Numbered from the stretch's first letter, positions 27,795-37,494 are shown. The stretch: 64,000 nt of DNA from Azospirillaceae bacterium (GCA_028283825.1 JAPWJW010000004.1:500292-564291), one strand, 5' to 3'. The notes: generated by a model not told the origin, from the letters alone. A program made the numbers and translations.

Positions 27795-29021
27795 TCACCC
27801 CGGATGCCCGATGGTGGTCAGGGCCTGGTCCAGTTCCTGGATGGCGCAGACGATGTGGTAGAAGCTGCTGGCGGGTGCCGCTTCCTCCACGAACGTCCCG
27901 TCGGGGTTCAGGCGGTCACGCCACAGGCCCTTCACCGGCGTGTCGAAATATTTCATCAGGCCACGCCCGCCGGCTGCCGCCATGGCCCAGTAGCCGTCAC
28001 CGCGGTCGGCATCCTCACGGGTGGCCAAGGCGGCCAGCACGGCGCATTTGATGCGTTCCGTCTGCGGCCACAGGCGGGCCACCGGGTCGTGCGGCGTCAG
28101 GTCGTCCAGCAGGGCGTTCATGGCGACGCCACGCTTGGCATCGACACCGGGGCCCTCACCAATGGCGATCATGCGCCAGGCGGCATCCGATGCCGCCTGG
28201 TTGCCGGTCAGTGCCGCCCAGCGCAGCATCAGCCACGACCATTCGAACTGGTGTCCCGGCTCCACGATGCGGCCGGATATGCCGGCCTGGGGCCGCCAGT
28301 CGCCGTCGAAGAACTCTTTCAGTCCACCCATGTCGTCGTCGATGAAGCGGGTCAGGGCCAGGTGCACGATCTCCTCCGCCAAGTCGCGCCAATTGCCATC
28401 GCCGCCCTGCTCCATCCAGGCCAAGGATGCCTCCAGCATGTGCATGTGCGGGTTGGACAGCAGCGGCAGGGTGCGGGGGTGGCTTTCCTCAAACCCGCCT
28501 TGGGCGTGGTGCAGCGTGTCCAGCAACCGCTGGCGCAAGGCCACGGCCATTTCCTCCGGCACCCTGTTCTCCGGCGTGGCACTTTGCGCGGCGGCCAGCG
28601 CGAACAGGGCGAAGGCCTGGTCGTACAGCACCACGGTATCATCCAGGCAGGTACCGTCCGGCGCCACCTTGGTGCGGAACAGCCCGTCCGGCCGGCGATA
28701 GTGGTTCAGGAAAAAGGTCAGGCCGTGCTCCGCCGCCTCACGCACCGGGCCGTTCCAGCCGGACTTGGCGGCGACGGAATATGAGTAGACCTGGCGGGCC
28801 TGCACCCGCGCCCGGCGGGCATCGTTGGTGGGCTTGCCGTTCAGGTCCAGCTTCTCATGAAAGCCGCCGTTCACCCGGTCGGCCCCCGCCCGCCACCACA
28901 GCGGATAGGCATGCTCCACCAGCCAGGCCTTCAACTGGCCGCGCACGGCCGCGGCATCCGCCACGGCACCCGTGGGGCTGGAGTTCGGGGTGGGGGATGA
29001 AAGGACAGCCGCGTGCATCAT
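27795..29021 (-). CDS. AGE-family epimerase/isomerase (N-acylglucosamine 2-epimerase / mannose isomerase-like)
   Basis: About 408 residues of the (alpha/alpha)6-barrel AGE superfamily. Recognisable segments are WWRAGADRVNGGFHEKLD, ARVQARQVYSYS (catalytic-site Arg), NPHMHMLEASLAW and EPGHQFEWSWLML, the last two carrying the conserved catalytic His residues. Such enzymes interconvert mannose/fructose or N-acylglucosamine/N-acylmannosamine. Three consecutive ATGs (29024, 29021, 29018) follow GGAAGG; the middle one has good spacing. Convergent with the UDP-xylose synthase gene. Confidence 0.87.
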   Translation of the reverse strand: MMHAAVLSSPTPNSSPTGAVADAAAVRGQLKAWLVEHAYPLWWRAGADRVNGGFHEKLDLNGKPTNDARRARVQARQVYSYSVAAKSGWNGPVREAAEHGLTFFLNHYRRPDGLFRTKVAPDGTCLDDTVVLYDQAFALFALAAAQSATPENRVPEEMAVALRQRLLDTLHHAQGGFEESHPRTLPLLSNPHMHMLEASLAWMEQGGDGNWRDLAEEIVHLALTRFIDDDMGGLKEFFDGDWRPQAGISGRIVEPGHQFEWSWLMLRWAALTGNQAASDAAWRMIAIGEGPGVDAKRGVAMNALLDDLTPHDPVARLWPQTERIKCAVLAALATREDADRGDGYWAMAAAGGRGLMKYFDTPVKGLWRDRLNPDGTFVEEAAPASSFYHIVCAIQELDQALTTIGHPG

Positions 29022-29128
29022 CATTCGCCTTCCGGTACAGCGTTCGGGGAACATGCCGAAGACGATAGAAGTCGGCGCCCGGGGCGGCCAGGGGCAAGGC
29101 GGTAATAAATCGGTGACCGGCGGGGGGA

Positions 29129-29698
29129 TCAGGGGGCATCACCGAATTCGATAATCGCGAGCAGCTGGCGCAGATCTTCTTCTACGATGGCGGCGCGGAG
29201 CACTGCTGCGCGATCCAAACGCTCCGCCAGCCGAGCAGCTGCCATTCCCTTTTCATATCGCGGCCATCGTTTGCTCAGTTCTGCTTCGGCTAGCGCGGAA
29301 GTGGTCGGATGCAGATGGCCACAATTTACAAGGTGACGTAGCAAGAACGCTTCATGGCAGGGTAATTGCCAGATCAAATGCAGGCCGAGACGACTAGCCA
29401 GAGCCCGGGCATCTTCGCGTCGTTGCAAATGCACATCTCTACGGTCTGCATCTAGCATGATAACAGAAGCCGCGAATGGTGTAGCTCGGGTCGCTCGCTG
29501 TCGAATTTGCCGTTCCGCTGTCTGGATAATGGCGAGTGGATCACCCCCGCCGAGCAAAACGATTTCAAGATGTATCCGTCGATGCCGTTCCTCCAACAAA
29601 CGGCTGAGCAGCGCAGCATACCCTTGTTCGCTTTCGCCTTCACATCCTAAGAAGATGCGGCGACGTTGAGGCATGAAAGGGCAGCGTGGGCGTATCAT
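29129..29698 (-). CDS. RloB-like TOPRIM-type protein of a defence pair
   Basis: 189 residues. IFLGCEGESEQGY followed by VIMLDADRRD gives the Glu plus Asp-x-Asp arrangement of TOPRIM-like/RloB proteins (the AbiLii half of AbiL-type abortive infection systems). Its ATG overlaps the stop of the ATPase gene in ATGA, so the two are coupled. Base composition is clearly less GC-rich than the flanking genes, which suggests transfer. Probably the effector nuclease of a phage-defence pair; activity is not shown by sequence. Confidence 0.7.
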   Translation of the reverse strand: MIRPRCPFMPQRRRIFLGCEGESEQGYAALLSRLLEERHRRIHLEIVLLGGGDPLAIIQTAERQIRQRATRATPFAASVIMLDADRRDVHLQRREDARALASRLGLHLIWQLPCHEAFLLRHLVNCGHLHPTTSALAEAELSKRWPRYEKGMAAARLAERLDRAAVLRAAIVEEDLRQLLAIIEFGDAP

Positions 29699-30906
29699 CC
29701 GATTTGCGGAATCGCGCCGTAAATACCAGCCATGTACTTCTTATAATAATTATCTGCCCGACGAACTCCCTGAATGTCACGCAGGCCATAGATTCGCGTA
29801 CGTCCGCCACTATCTTTATCACAAAAGAAAACTTCCTCTTTAGAAAGTGATTCTAGAAGGGAAACACTGTGACAGCTTATCCATAATTGAGCGTTATGGG
29901 GATTGCGCTTCCGATCTCGGAACCATTGCAGTATCTCAGACAACATTTGCGGATGAATGGCGCCGTCCAACTCGTCTAGAACGGCAACCCCCCCCGTTTC
30001 AAGGGCTTGAAGTATGTATGGAAAAATCTTTAAGAATTGACGCGTTCCGTGACTTTCTAAAGTAAGATGTACGGGGCTTGATAGGCCTTCATGTTCAAAA
30101 ATGGCATGAAGGCCCTGTGCATCAGGCAGGAATTTCATTGCCCGAATTCCAAGATCGACACGCTGAACTTCGCGATTGAAAGCTTCAAGCCAAGAAGGGT
30201 TATTCACATACAGTTGAATAACCTGTTCATCGCGAACATCTTCTTTTTGAACAAGAATATTGCTGCACAGCTTCGCTGCTGCATCGCGAAATATGGTGGC
30301 ACCAGGGTGTTTAAGCTGCGCAAGCGTGGAAATTACACTAGCGTTCGGCCTCAAGATCGCTTCGAGCGTAACTCGGAAGCGCGAGAGATCAAACATTCTA
30401 GCCGCTTCAACTTTTCCTTCAGCATCACGTTCAAAAACTCGAACTTTACGCGCTGCTGTTGAGGGCCAATAATGCAGGCTTTCGTGCAGGACGGTGTGAT
30501 TGCCTTGTCCGCCGATCACAACTTCATAAACATAGCGACACTGTGGTGCTGTTGCATCTTCCGCTCTTGTGAGATCCTCAAGTCCAGCCATGTAAGCGGT
30601 GAGGCGCGTAGGCCTCGCTAATCCCTGAGTGTTATTAAATCGCTGGAACGGTAAAGGATTTCCGGCCGGAACAGAGAAACTATGCTGCACAAAAAAAGAG
30701 ATGAACGTCAACGCTCTGAGGACGTTGGATTTTCCAGATGCATTCGGGCCAAAGAACGCAACGATTTTAGGAGCCTTCTCCGTTGAGTTCCGCCATATGG
30801 GCACGAATCGTTCCGGGGCATCCGGAGCATGATTAGCTACTCTCAGGTCAATAACCTGTGATTCCAGGATCGAATAGAAGTTTTCAATCTCAAGACGGTG
30901 GAGCAT
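29695..30906 (-). CDS. AAA-family (RloA/AbiLi-like) ATPase of a defence pair
   Basis: 403 residues of the ABC/SMC-like AAA_15/21 ATPases. N-terminal IENFYSILES, Walker A GPNASGKS (53-60), signature-like ESHGTRQF, Walker B GGVAVLDELDGAIHP and a following His-switch region (LWISCHSVSLLES) are present. Such ATPases occur with RloB or TOPRIM partners in abortive-infection systems. ATG at 30906 is chosen over a GTG at 30927, because the family usually begins just before the LEIENF strand. Composition is near half GC, unlike its neighbours. Confidence 0.78.
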   Translation of the reverse strand: MLHRLEIENFYSILESQVIDLRVANHAPDAPERFVPIWRNSTEKAPKIVAFFGPNASGKSNVLRALTFISFFVQHSFSVPAGNPLPFQRFNNTQGLARPTRLTAYMAGLEDLTRAEDATAPQCRYVYEVVIGGQGNHTVLHESLHYWPSTAARKVRVFERDAEGKVEAARMFDLSRFRVTLEAILRPNASVISTLAQLKHPGATIFRDAAAKLCSNILVQKEDVRDEQVIQLYVNNPSWLEAFNREVQRVDLGIRAMKFLPDAQGLHAIFEHEGLSSPVHLTLESHGTRQFLKIFPYILQALETGGVAVLDELDGAIHPQMLSEILQWFRDRKRNPHNAQLWISCHSVSLLESLSKEEVFFCDKDSGGRTRIYGLRDIQGVRRADNYYKKYMAGIYGAIPQIG

Positions 30907-30987
30907 CGCTGAATCCCAAGCTACCACGAGATATTTAAAGCATGAATGTGGGATATCAACGTTTTTTTGTCAAAAGTTTGCGCCCAC

Positions 30988-31021
30988 AAAAAAGGCCCAG
31001 GTCCGGTGAGGGACCTGGGCC
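30988..31021 (-). terminator. Intrinsic terminator of the RND efflux operon
   Basis: GGCCCAGGTCC (30994-31004) and GGACCTGGGCC (31011-31021) form an 11-bp stem with a 6-base loop. On the minus strand it is followed by six T (A at 30988-30993), about 60 bases past the pump's stop codon. Confidence 0.9.
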
Positions 31022-31081
31022 TCTGTGCCACTGCCGCCCCCGTAGGGGGAGAGGAAGGGCGGCGGTGGCGATGGTTGAGGA

Positions 31082-34000
31082 TCAGGCGGCGTGCTGCGCC
31101 TGTTCGGCTTCGTGACCCGGTTCGGCCAAGTCCTTCTCGTGGGTGATCAGCTTGCCGCCGGCGACGGTGCGCAGGATCACGTAGAACACCGGTGTCAGGC
31201 CCAGGCCGAAGAAGGTCACGCCCAGCATGCCGAAGAACACGGCGATACCCATGGCATGGCGCATTTCGGCACCGGGGCCGCTCGACGTCACCAGGGGCAC
31301 CACACCCATGATGAAGGCGATGGACGTCATCAGGATGGGACGCAACCGCATGCGGCTGGCCTCGATCGCCGCCTGGACGGGGGTTTTCCCATGGATTTCC
31401 AGTTCACGGGCGAACTCCACGATCAGGATGGCGTTCTTGGCCGACAGGCCCACCAGCACCATGAAGCCGATCTGGGTGAAGATGTTGTTGTCACCGCCCG
31501 TCAGCCATACGCCGGCCAGGGCCGACATCAGGCTCATGGGCACGATCAGCAGGATGGCCAGCGGCAAGGTCAGGCTCTCGTACTGGGCGGCCAGCACCAG
31601 GAAGACCAGCAGCACGCTGATGGGGAACACCCACAGGGCGGCGTCGCCGGCCAGGATCTGCTGGTAAGTCAGGTCCGTCCACTCGAACTTGATGCCGCGG
31701 GGCAGCACTTCATGGGCGATGCGCTCCGCCGCTGCCTGGGCCTGGCCCGAGCTGAAGCCGGGGGCCGGGCCGCCGTTGATGTCGGCGGCGGTGTACCCGT
31801 TATAGCGCACCACCATTTCCGGACCGTAGCTGGGGGTCACGGTGACCAGCGACGACAGCGGCACCATGGTGCCCTGGTTGTTGCGGGTCTTCAGCAGGCC
31901 GATGTCGTCGGCATGGGAACGGAAGGGCGCGTCAGCCTGCACCCGCACCTGGTAGACGCGGCCGAAGCTGTTGAAGTCGTTGACGTACAGCGAACCCATG
32001 TAGATCTGCATGGTGTCGAACACGTCGGTGACGGACACGCCCAGCTGCTTGGCCTTCACGCGGTCCAGGTTCACGTCCAGTTGCGGCACGTTGATCTGGT
32101 AGCTGGAGAATGTCGGCCCCAGCTCCGGCGTCTTCATGGCCTTGCCCACGAAGTCGTTGGTTGCCTTGGCCATGGCCTCGTAACCCAGGGCGCCGGTGTC
32201 CTCCAGCTGCAGCTTGAAGCCACCCAGCGTGCCCAGGCCCATCACCGGCGGGGGCGGGAAGACGGCGATGTAGCCTTCCTTGATGGCGGCGTACTTCTGG
32301 CGCAGGTGGGCCGCGATGGTGCCCGCGTCCACATGGCCCGGCCGGTCCTCATAATGCTGCAGGGCCACGAAGACGATGCCGGCGCTGGAGCTGTTGGTGA
32401 AGCCGTTGACCGACAGGCCGGGGAAGGCCACGGCGTTGGCCACACCGGGTTCCTTCAGGGCGATCTCCGACATCTTGCGGATCACGTCCTCCGTCCGGTC
32501 CAGCGAGGCGCCGTTGGGCAGCTGGGCGAAGGTGACCAGGTAGTCCTTGTCCTGCGCCGGCACGAAGCCGCCGGGGACCAGGTTGCCCAGGTAGAAGGTG
32601 ACGCCCAGCAGGACGACATAGAGGCCGGCCATCAGGCCCTTGTGCCGGATGACGCCGGTGACGCCGCCGCCATAGGCCTGCGAGCCGCGGTGGAACACCT
32701 TGTTGAAGGCCCGGAAGAAGGGGCCGAACACCATGTTCATGCCCCGCGTCAGCCAATCCTGGCCGTCATGGTGCCCCTTCAGCAGCAGGGCCGCCAGGGC
32801 GGGGGACAGGGTCAGCGAGTTGAAGGCGGAAATGACGGTGGAAATCGCGATGGTCATCGCGAACTGCTTGTAGAACTGGCCGGTCAGGCCGCTCATGGCC
32901 GCCAGCGGCACGAACACGGCCACCAGGGTCAGGGCGATGGCGATGATGGGGCCGCTGACCTCCCGCATCGCCTGGTAGGTCGCTTCCTTGGGCGACAGCC
33001 CGGCCTCGATGTTGCGCTCCACGTTTTCCACCACGACGATGGCGTCGTCGACCACGATGCCGATGGCCAGCACCATGCCGAACAGCGACAGCGCGTTGAT
33101 GGAATAACCGAAGCCCAGCAGCAGGGCGAAGGTGCCGACGATGGAAACCGGCACGGCCAGCAGCGGGATGATGGACGCCCGCCAGGTCTGCAGGAAGATG
33201 ATGACCACGACCACCACCAGGGCGATGGCCTCGGCCAGGGTGTGGATCACGGCGTGGATGCTGGACCGGACGAACTGCGTCGGGTCATAGACGATGCGGT
33301 ATTCCACGCCCGGCGGCATGTCGGCCGCCAGTTCCTTCATGGTGTCGCGCACCTGGTCGGAAATGGCCAGCGAGTTGGCGCCCGGCGCCTGGTTGATGGC
33401 CATGGCCACGGCCGGCTTGTTGTCCAGCAATGCCCGCAGGCCGTATTCCGACGCCGCCAGCTCCACCCGCGCCACGTCGCGCAGGTAGGTGACGCCGCCA
33501 TCGCTGGTGGTCTGCAGGATGATGCCGCCGAACTCGGCCTCGGTCCGCAGGCGGCCCTGGGCGTTGACGGACAGCTGCAGGGGCACGCCCTTGACGGTGG
33601 GGGAGGAACCGATGACGCCGGCCGCGACCTGCACGTTCTGTTCCTGGATGGCCTTGACCACGTCATCGGCCGTCAGGTTGTGCTGGGCCACCCGCTGCGG
33701 GTCCAGCCAGACACGCATGGAATAGTCGCCCGAGCCCCAGACCTGGACCTCGCCCACGCCCTGGATGCGCGCCAGCCGGTCCTTCACGTTCAGGACGGCG
33801 TAGTTGCGCAGATAGGTCATGTCGTAGCGGTCGTTGGGGCTGATCAGGTGGACCACCATGGTCAGCGTCGGCGACGACTTGATGGTGGTCACGCCCAGGC
33901 GCTGCACGTCCTCCGGCAGGCGGGACAGGGCCTGGGACACCCGGTTCTGCACCATCTGCTGGGCCAGGTCGGGGTTGGTGCCCAGCTTGAAGGTGACGGT

Positions 34001-34276
34001 GATCGCCACGTTGCCGTCGCTGTTGGCCTGCGACTGCATGTAGATCATGTTCTCGACGCCGTTGATCTGCTCCTCAAGCGGGGCGGCAACGGTTTCGGCG
34101 ATGACCTTGGGGTTGGCGCCCGGATACTGGGCGTGGACGACCACGGTGGCGGGCACCACCTCGGGATATTCCGAGATGGGCAGTTGGAAGACGGAAATCA
34201 GGCCGGCCACGAAGATGGCCACCGACAGCACGCCGGCGAAGATCGGCCGGTCGATGAAGAAACGCGAGATATTCAT
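31082..34276 (-). CDS. AcrB/MexB-type multidrug efflux RND permease
   Basis: 1064 residues, the family length, beginning MNISRFFIDRPIFAGVLS. HAE1 features: FQLPISEYPEVVPATVVVHA, the helix-4 proton-relay pair in GIVVDDAIVVVENVERN, and GLSAKNAILIVEFA in helix 10. It takes drugs or other hydrophobic molecules from the periplasm or inner membrane and passes them to a TolC-type channel. It is the last gene of a hydrolase-adaptor-pump operon. No outer-membrane channel gene is attached, so it must share one encoded elsewhere. Confidence 0.94.
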   Translation of the reverse strand: MNISRFFIDRPIFAGVLSVAIFVAGLISVFQLPISEYPEVVPATVVVHAQYPGANPKVIAETVAAPLEEQINGVENMIYMQSQANSDGNVAITVTFKLGTNPDLAQQMVQNRVSQALSRLPEDVQRLGVTTIKSSPTLTMVVHLISPNDRYDMTYLRNYAVLNVKDRLARIQGVGEVQVWGSGDYSMRVWLDPQRVAQHNLTADDVVKAIQEQNVQVAAGVIGSSPTVKGVPLQLSVNAQGRLRTEAEFGGIILQTTSDGGVTYLRDVARVELAASEYGLRALLDNKPAVAMAINQAPGANSLAISDQVRDTMKELAADMPPGVEYRIVYDPTQFVRSSIHAVIHTLAEAIALVVVVVIIFLQTWRASIIPLLAVPVSIVGTFALLLGFGYSINALSLFGMVLAIGIVVDDAIVVVENVERNIEAGLSPKEATYQAMREVSGPIIAIALTLVAVFVPLAAMSGLTGQFYKQFAMTIAISTVISAFNSLTLSPALAALLLKGHHDGQDWLTRGMNMVFGPFFRAFNKVFHRGSQAYGGGVTGVIRHKGLMAGLYVVLLGVTFYLGNLVPGGFVPAQDKDYLVTFAQLPNGASLDRTEDVIRKMSEIALKEPGVANAVAFPGLSVNGFTNSSSAGIVFVALQHYEDRPGHVDAGTIAAHLRQKYAAIKEGYIAVFPPPPVMGLGTLGGFKLQLEDTGALGYEAMAKATNDFVGKAMKTPELGPTFSSYQINVPQLDVNLDRVKAKQLGVSVTDVFDTMQIYMGSLYVNDFNSFGRVYQVRVQADAPFRSHADDIGLLKTRNNQGTMVPLSSLVTVTPSYGPEMVVRYNGYTAADINGGPAPGFSSGQAQAAAERIAHEVLPRGIKFEWTDLTYQQILAGDAALWVFPISVLLVFLVLAAQYESLTLPLAILLIVPMSLMSALAGVWLTGGDNNIFTQIGFMVLVGLSAKNAILIVEFARELEIHGKTPVQAAIEASRMRLRPILMTSIAFIMGVVPLVTSSGPGAEMRHAMGIAVFFGMLGVTFFGLGLTPVFYVILRTVAGGKLITHEKDLAEPGHEAEQAQHAA

Positions 34277-34315
34277 GATGGATCTCGATGGGAACGGAGC
34301 CCGTGCCGGTTCGTC

Positions 34316-35506
34316 TTACAACGAACCCGCGGCGGCCTGCCGGGTGTCGGGGGCGGCGGTTTCACCCGCCATGGCAACGTTCTTGGGCTTCACGGCATCG
34401 CCCGGGCGGGCGAACTGCACGCCGTTGACGACGATGCGCTCACCGGCCTTCAGGCCTTTGGTGATGACGCGCAGGCCGTCCTGCATGGTGCCGATGGTGA
34501 CCTCGCGATAGGCTACGTGGTTGTCCTCGCCCACCACCAGGACGTACTTCTTGTCCTGGTCGGTGCCGATGGCGCGGTCGTCCACCAGCAGGGCGTCGTG
34601 CGGCGTGCTGCCGCCCACCTTGATGCGGGCGTACAGGCCGGGAACCAGCAGGCCGTCGGCGTTATCGAACTTGGCGCGCACGCGGATGGTGCCGGACGTG
34701 GTGTCCAGGTGGTTGTCCACGTGCTGCACCGCGCCGGTGCGGGAATAACCGTCCTCGGTGGCCAGGCCCAGCTGTACCGGGGCGGCGTTGTCCCGGACGC
34801 TGGCGATGTAGCGCAGGTAGGTCTGCTCATCCACGTCGAACGAGGCGTAGATGGGCGAGACGGACACCAGGGTGGTCAGCGGCACCGACGCGGCACCGGC
34901 GGCCACCATGTTGCCCACCGTGATCTCCGCCCGGGAGACACGGCCCGAGACCGGCGCCACCACCACCGTGTAGCTGAGGTTCAGCTTGGCCACCTGCAAT
35001 GCTGCTTCCGCCGCCTTCACGTCGGCGCCGGCCTGCTGGAAGGTGTTCAGCCGGTCGTCCAGGTCACGCTGCGGGATGGCGTTGCTGGTGATCAGCCGCC
35101 GGGCGCGCTCCAGGTCGGTGGTGGCGTATTGCTGGCGCGACTTGGCCGAGATCAGGGTGGCTTCCGCCCGGTCGACTTCCGCCTGGAAGGGGCGCGGGTC
35201 GATGGTGAACAGCGGGTCGCCCTTCTTCACCAGGGCGCCGTCCTTGAAGTTGACGGCGACGATGGGGCCGGAGATCTGCGGACGGATGTCCACATGCTCC
35301 ACCGCCTCCAGCCGGCCGGAATAGCTCTGCCAGTCGACGACGGTGCGGTTGATGACCGGGGCGACGTCCACCTCCACCGCCGGGGGGGCGGCGGCGGGCG
35401 ACGAGGCCTGGGCGGTGCTGGGGCCGTGCACGAAAAAGCCGCCGATGGCGACCACGGCGACGCCGGTGGCCAGCGCCAGCACCAGCTTGGTACGGGAATT
35501 GGACAT
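34316..35506 (-). CDS. AcrA/MexA-type periplasmic adaptor subunit
   Basis: 396 residues. One N-terminal helix (LVLALATGVAVVAIGGFFV), lipoyl halves (VDIRPQISGPIVAVNFKDGA; VVVAPVSGRVSRAEITVGN), a long alpha-hairpin between them and a beta-barrel/membrane-proximal domain (IRVRAKFDNADGLLVPGLYA), as in MexE/AcrA adaptors. It lies 39 bases upstream of the pump gene and 24 after the hydrolase. It joins the RND pump to an outer-membrane channel. Confidence 0.93.
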   Translation of the reverse strand: MSNSRTKLVLALATGVAVVAIGGFFVHGPSTAQASSPAAAPPAVEVDVAPVINRTVVDWQSYSGRLEAVEHVDIRPQISGPIVAVNFKDGALVKKGDPLFTIDPRPFQAEVDRAEATLISAKSRQQYATTDLERARRLITSNAIPQRDLDDRLNTFQQAGADVKAAEAALQVAKLNLSYTVVVAPVSGRVSRAEITVGNMVAAGAASVPLTTLVSVSPIYASFDVDEQTYLRYIASVRDNAAPVQLGLATEDGYSRTGAVQHVDNHLDTTSGTIRVRAKFDNADGLLVPGLYARIKVGGSTPHDALLVDDRAIGTDQDKKYVLVVGEDNHVAYREVTIGTMQDGLRVITKGLKAGERIVVNGVQFARPGDAVKPKNVAMAGETAAPDTRQAAAGSL

Positions 35507-35530
35507 GGGGGAACTCCTTGGAAATGCTGG

Positions 35531-36397
35531 TCAGGGGGCGCGCAGGCGCCGCCCCAGGAAGTTGGCGGTGGCCGCCAGGACCGATGGGTGGTCGGCCAGG
35601 TCGGCATGGGAAACGCGGGGGAAGCGGGTCACCTCGGTCGGGATTCCGGCCCCGATCAGTTGGCCCGCGTACTTCTCCGCCTCGACGTGCAGCACGTCGT
35701 TCTGGGCGGTGATGATCAGCGCCGGCGGCAGGCCGCCCAGACGCATGGATTCCAGAGGGGCGGCATAGGGGTGCAGGCGTTGCAAGGCCTCAGGCAGATA
35801 GGCGCGGTAACATTTGGCGCAGTCGGCCACGGTGATGTCGGACCCCAGGGCCTGTTCGTCGCCCACCCGGGTCAGGCTGGGGTCCAGCATGGGGCCGACC
35901 AGCACCTGGGCCTTCAAGGGCAGGTCGCCCTGGTCGCGGGCGATGAAGGTCAGGCTGGCCACGATGTGCCCGCCGGCGTCATAGCCCGCGACACCCAGCC
36001 GGCTGCCGTCGCCGCCGAAATCCTTGGCGTGTTCGGTCGCCCACAGGGCGGCGCGGAAGGCGTCGCCCGGGGCGGCCGGGAAGGGATGGTCCGGGGCCAG
36101 GGAATAACCCACGGAAATGACGAAGGCGGGGGTATGGGTGGCGACGAAACGGGCGGCCCCGTCGGCGTCGTCCAGCCCGCCCTTGGTGAAACCGCCGCCG
36201 TGGAAGACCAGCACGACAGGCAGGGCCGGCCGCGACCCGCTGCGGGCCACCTCCGGCGTGTATAGGCGCAGGGTCACATCCTGGGCGTAGCCCGGGATGC
36301 GGGTTTCGCACACGGTGATCCCGGCCGCAGCACCGTCGGTCCCCACGGCGGAGGTGCCGGTAATTTCACGAGATTTCGGGCGCGAGAGGCGAGGCAT
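35531..36397 (-). CDS. Alpha/beta hydrolase (HSL-like) with Asp in place of the nucleophile Ser
   Basis: About 288 residues. The oxyanion-hole motif HGGG (66-69) and the HSL-type order of domains are clear, as are the acid (NDVLH) and the His (VSHADL). The nucleophile elbow, normally GDSAGG, reads GYDAGGH, which puts Asp140 where the catalytic Ser should be. Either it is no longer an esterase or it uses Asp as nucleophile, as dehalogenases and epoxide hydrolases do. It is the first gene of the RND efflux operon. The ATG at 36397 lacks a good ribosome binding site; longer starts up to 36493 are possible. Confidence 0.75.
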   Translation of the reverse strand: MPRLSRPKSREITGTSAVGTDGAAAGITVCETRIPGYAQDVTLRLYTPEVARSGSRPALPVVLVFHGGGFTKGGLDDADGAARFVATHTPAFVISVGYSLAPDHPFPAAPGDAFRAALWATEHAKDFGGDGSRLGVAGYDAGGHIVASLTFIARDQGDLPLKAQVLVGPMLDPSLTRVGDEQALGSDITVADCAKCYRAYLPEALQRLHPYAAPLESMRLGGLPPALIITAQNDVLHVEAEKYAGQLIGAGIPTEVTRFPRVSHADLADHPSVLAATANFLGRRLRAP

Positions 36398-36594
36398 TTC
36401 ACATGGGCGCCGGGGCGCCCCTCCTGGTTTGGAACAGGGTGGACTGTATGGGTTTCTGTTTGGCGAATAAATCTGTTGATCGCTGCTACACAATTCGGAT
36501 TAACAGAACAATCAAGCGGCGACAGGACGGAAAAAGCCCCTGCCACGCGGCGGCGCAGCATTGGGTGTCGGATTGCCGGACAGATGTGTGAACG

Positions 36595-36816
36595 TCAGAA
36601 GCCGCGCAGGATGACCCCGATGAAGGGGATCAGGTCGCACAGGGCGGCCGCCGCGAACAGGCTCAGGCCCGCCACGGGAACGGCCAGCACCGCCAGCATC
36701 GCCCAGGTGGACAAGGACGGCAGGGTCGGGAACGACCGGCGGGAGGAAACCCGGCGGCCGGTGTCCATGTGAAGATCGGGGGCGCCGTCAGGGACGCCGA
36801 AAGTCGGTGCGGCCAT
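36595..36816 (-). CDS. Small single-helix membrane protein, unknown
   Basis: 73 residues. One hydrophobic segment near the C-terminus (WAMLAVLAVPVAGLSLFAAA), preceded by a polar N-terminal part. AGGA lies 8 bases before the ATG. About 200 bases upstream of the hydrolase-RND operon on the same strand. No family recognised; may be a real small membrane protein or chance. Confidence 0.4.
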   Translation of the reverse strand: MAAPTFGVPDGAPDLHMDTGRRVSSRRSFPTLPSLSTWAMLAVLAVPVAGLSLFAAAALCDLIPFIGVILRGF

Positions 36817-37494
36817 GTCTTTGTCCTCGCGTGTTGGGGTGATGCCCACACCCTTGCCGCATTCCGGTGGCGGTCGCGTCCCGTTTTCCGGCGTCGAAAC
36901 GGCGGAAGGCGGGCGGCGGTATCGGCCGCAGGAACCAGGCGCAGGCTGCCAGGCATCGATTTTCGGGTGGCTGGGCCGGGACGGACGTCCCGGCTCGCAC
37001 CGGCTGAAACACGCCCAGGCCCTTCACCTCTTCGGGGAAAGGTCGGCCAGGCGCGGGTAAACTGGTTGGGGCCCCGATGACGGGGCGGAATTGAAGAAGC
37101 GGGCCTTCGGAGGGCCCTTGTCGCTGACGCTCAACGGCGGTGCAGCAACAATCCCATCATAGCGAACGGTGCGCTAAGCGGAATATGCGATAATCCGAAT
37201 AATCTATTTAGAAAAAACCGCATAATCGGGATGTTGGGGCGTGGTGCTCTGGCTCCAGTTAGGGGCAGGGCAGGGAGATGGAGTTTCCAAGAGTCTCTGG
37301 CCAAATTATAGTGTGGGGCGCTTCTTTGGCAAGCTAGGGGCTATGCCAGGAGAAATAGGGGAATTGCACGTAGCGGCCATCTGTAGCGAATATGAGACCG
37401 TGTGCGTGAGAATTGTCACTATCAGCAATTAAAAGTTGTCAAATTTTGATACGTATGCTATTAAAGTGCGACTCGCTGCCGATGGAGCATTCTC
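36817..37494. other. Gene-poor transition into the AT-rich insert
   Basis: About 680 bases without a convincing gene. 36.8-37.1 kb is GC-rich with two short hairpins (GCCCCG/CGGGGC at 37071-37086 and GGGCC/GGCCC at 37101-37116). From about 37.15 kb composition falls sharply and runs of A/T appear, probably holding the promoter for the small exported protein. One 63-codon open frame (37241-37432) has no support. Confidence 0.5.

Noticed and set aside
31091-36265. A 1724-codon plus-strand open frame
   Set aside because: It is antisense to the RND pump, adaptor and hydrolase genes, with low-complexity His/Gln/Gly content typical of GC-rich shadow frames.
36476-36772. 98-codon plus-strand frame opposite the small membrane protein
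   Set aside because: No ribosome binding site or domain; overlaps the promoter region of the efflux operon.
37071-37116. Tandem hairpins as an IS remnant
   Set aside because: Two short stems only; no transposase fragment or target duplication.
37241-37432. 63-codon open frame in the gene-poor region
   Set aside because: No ribosome binding site, no recognisable features, and codon use unlike either flank.
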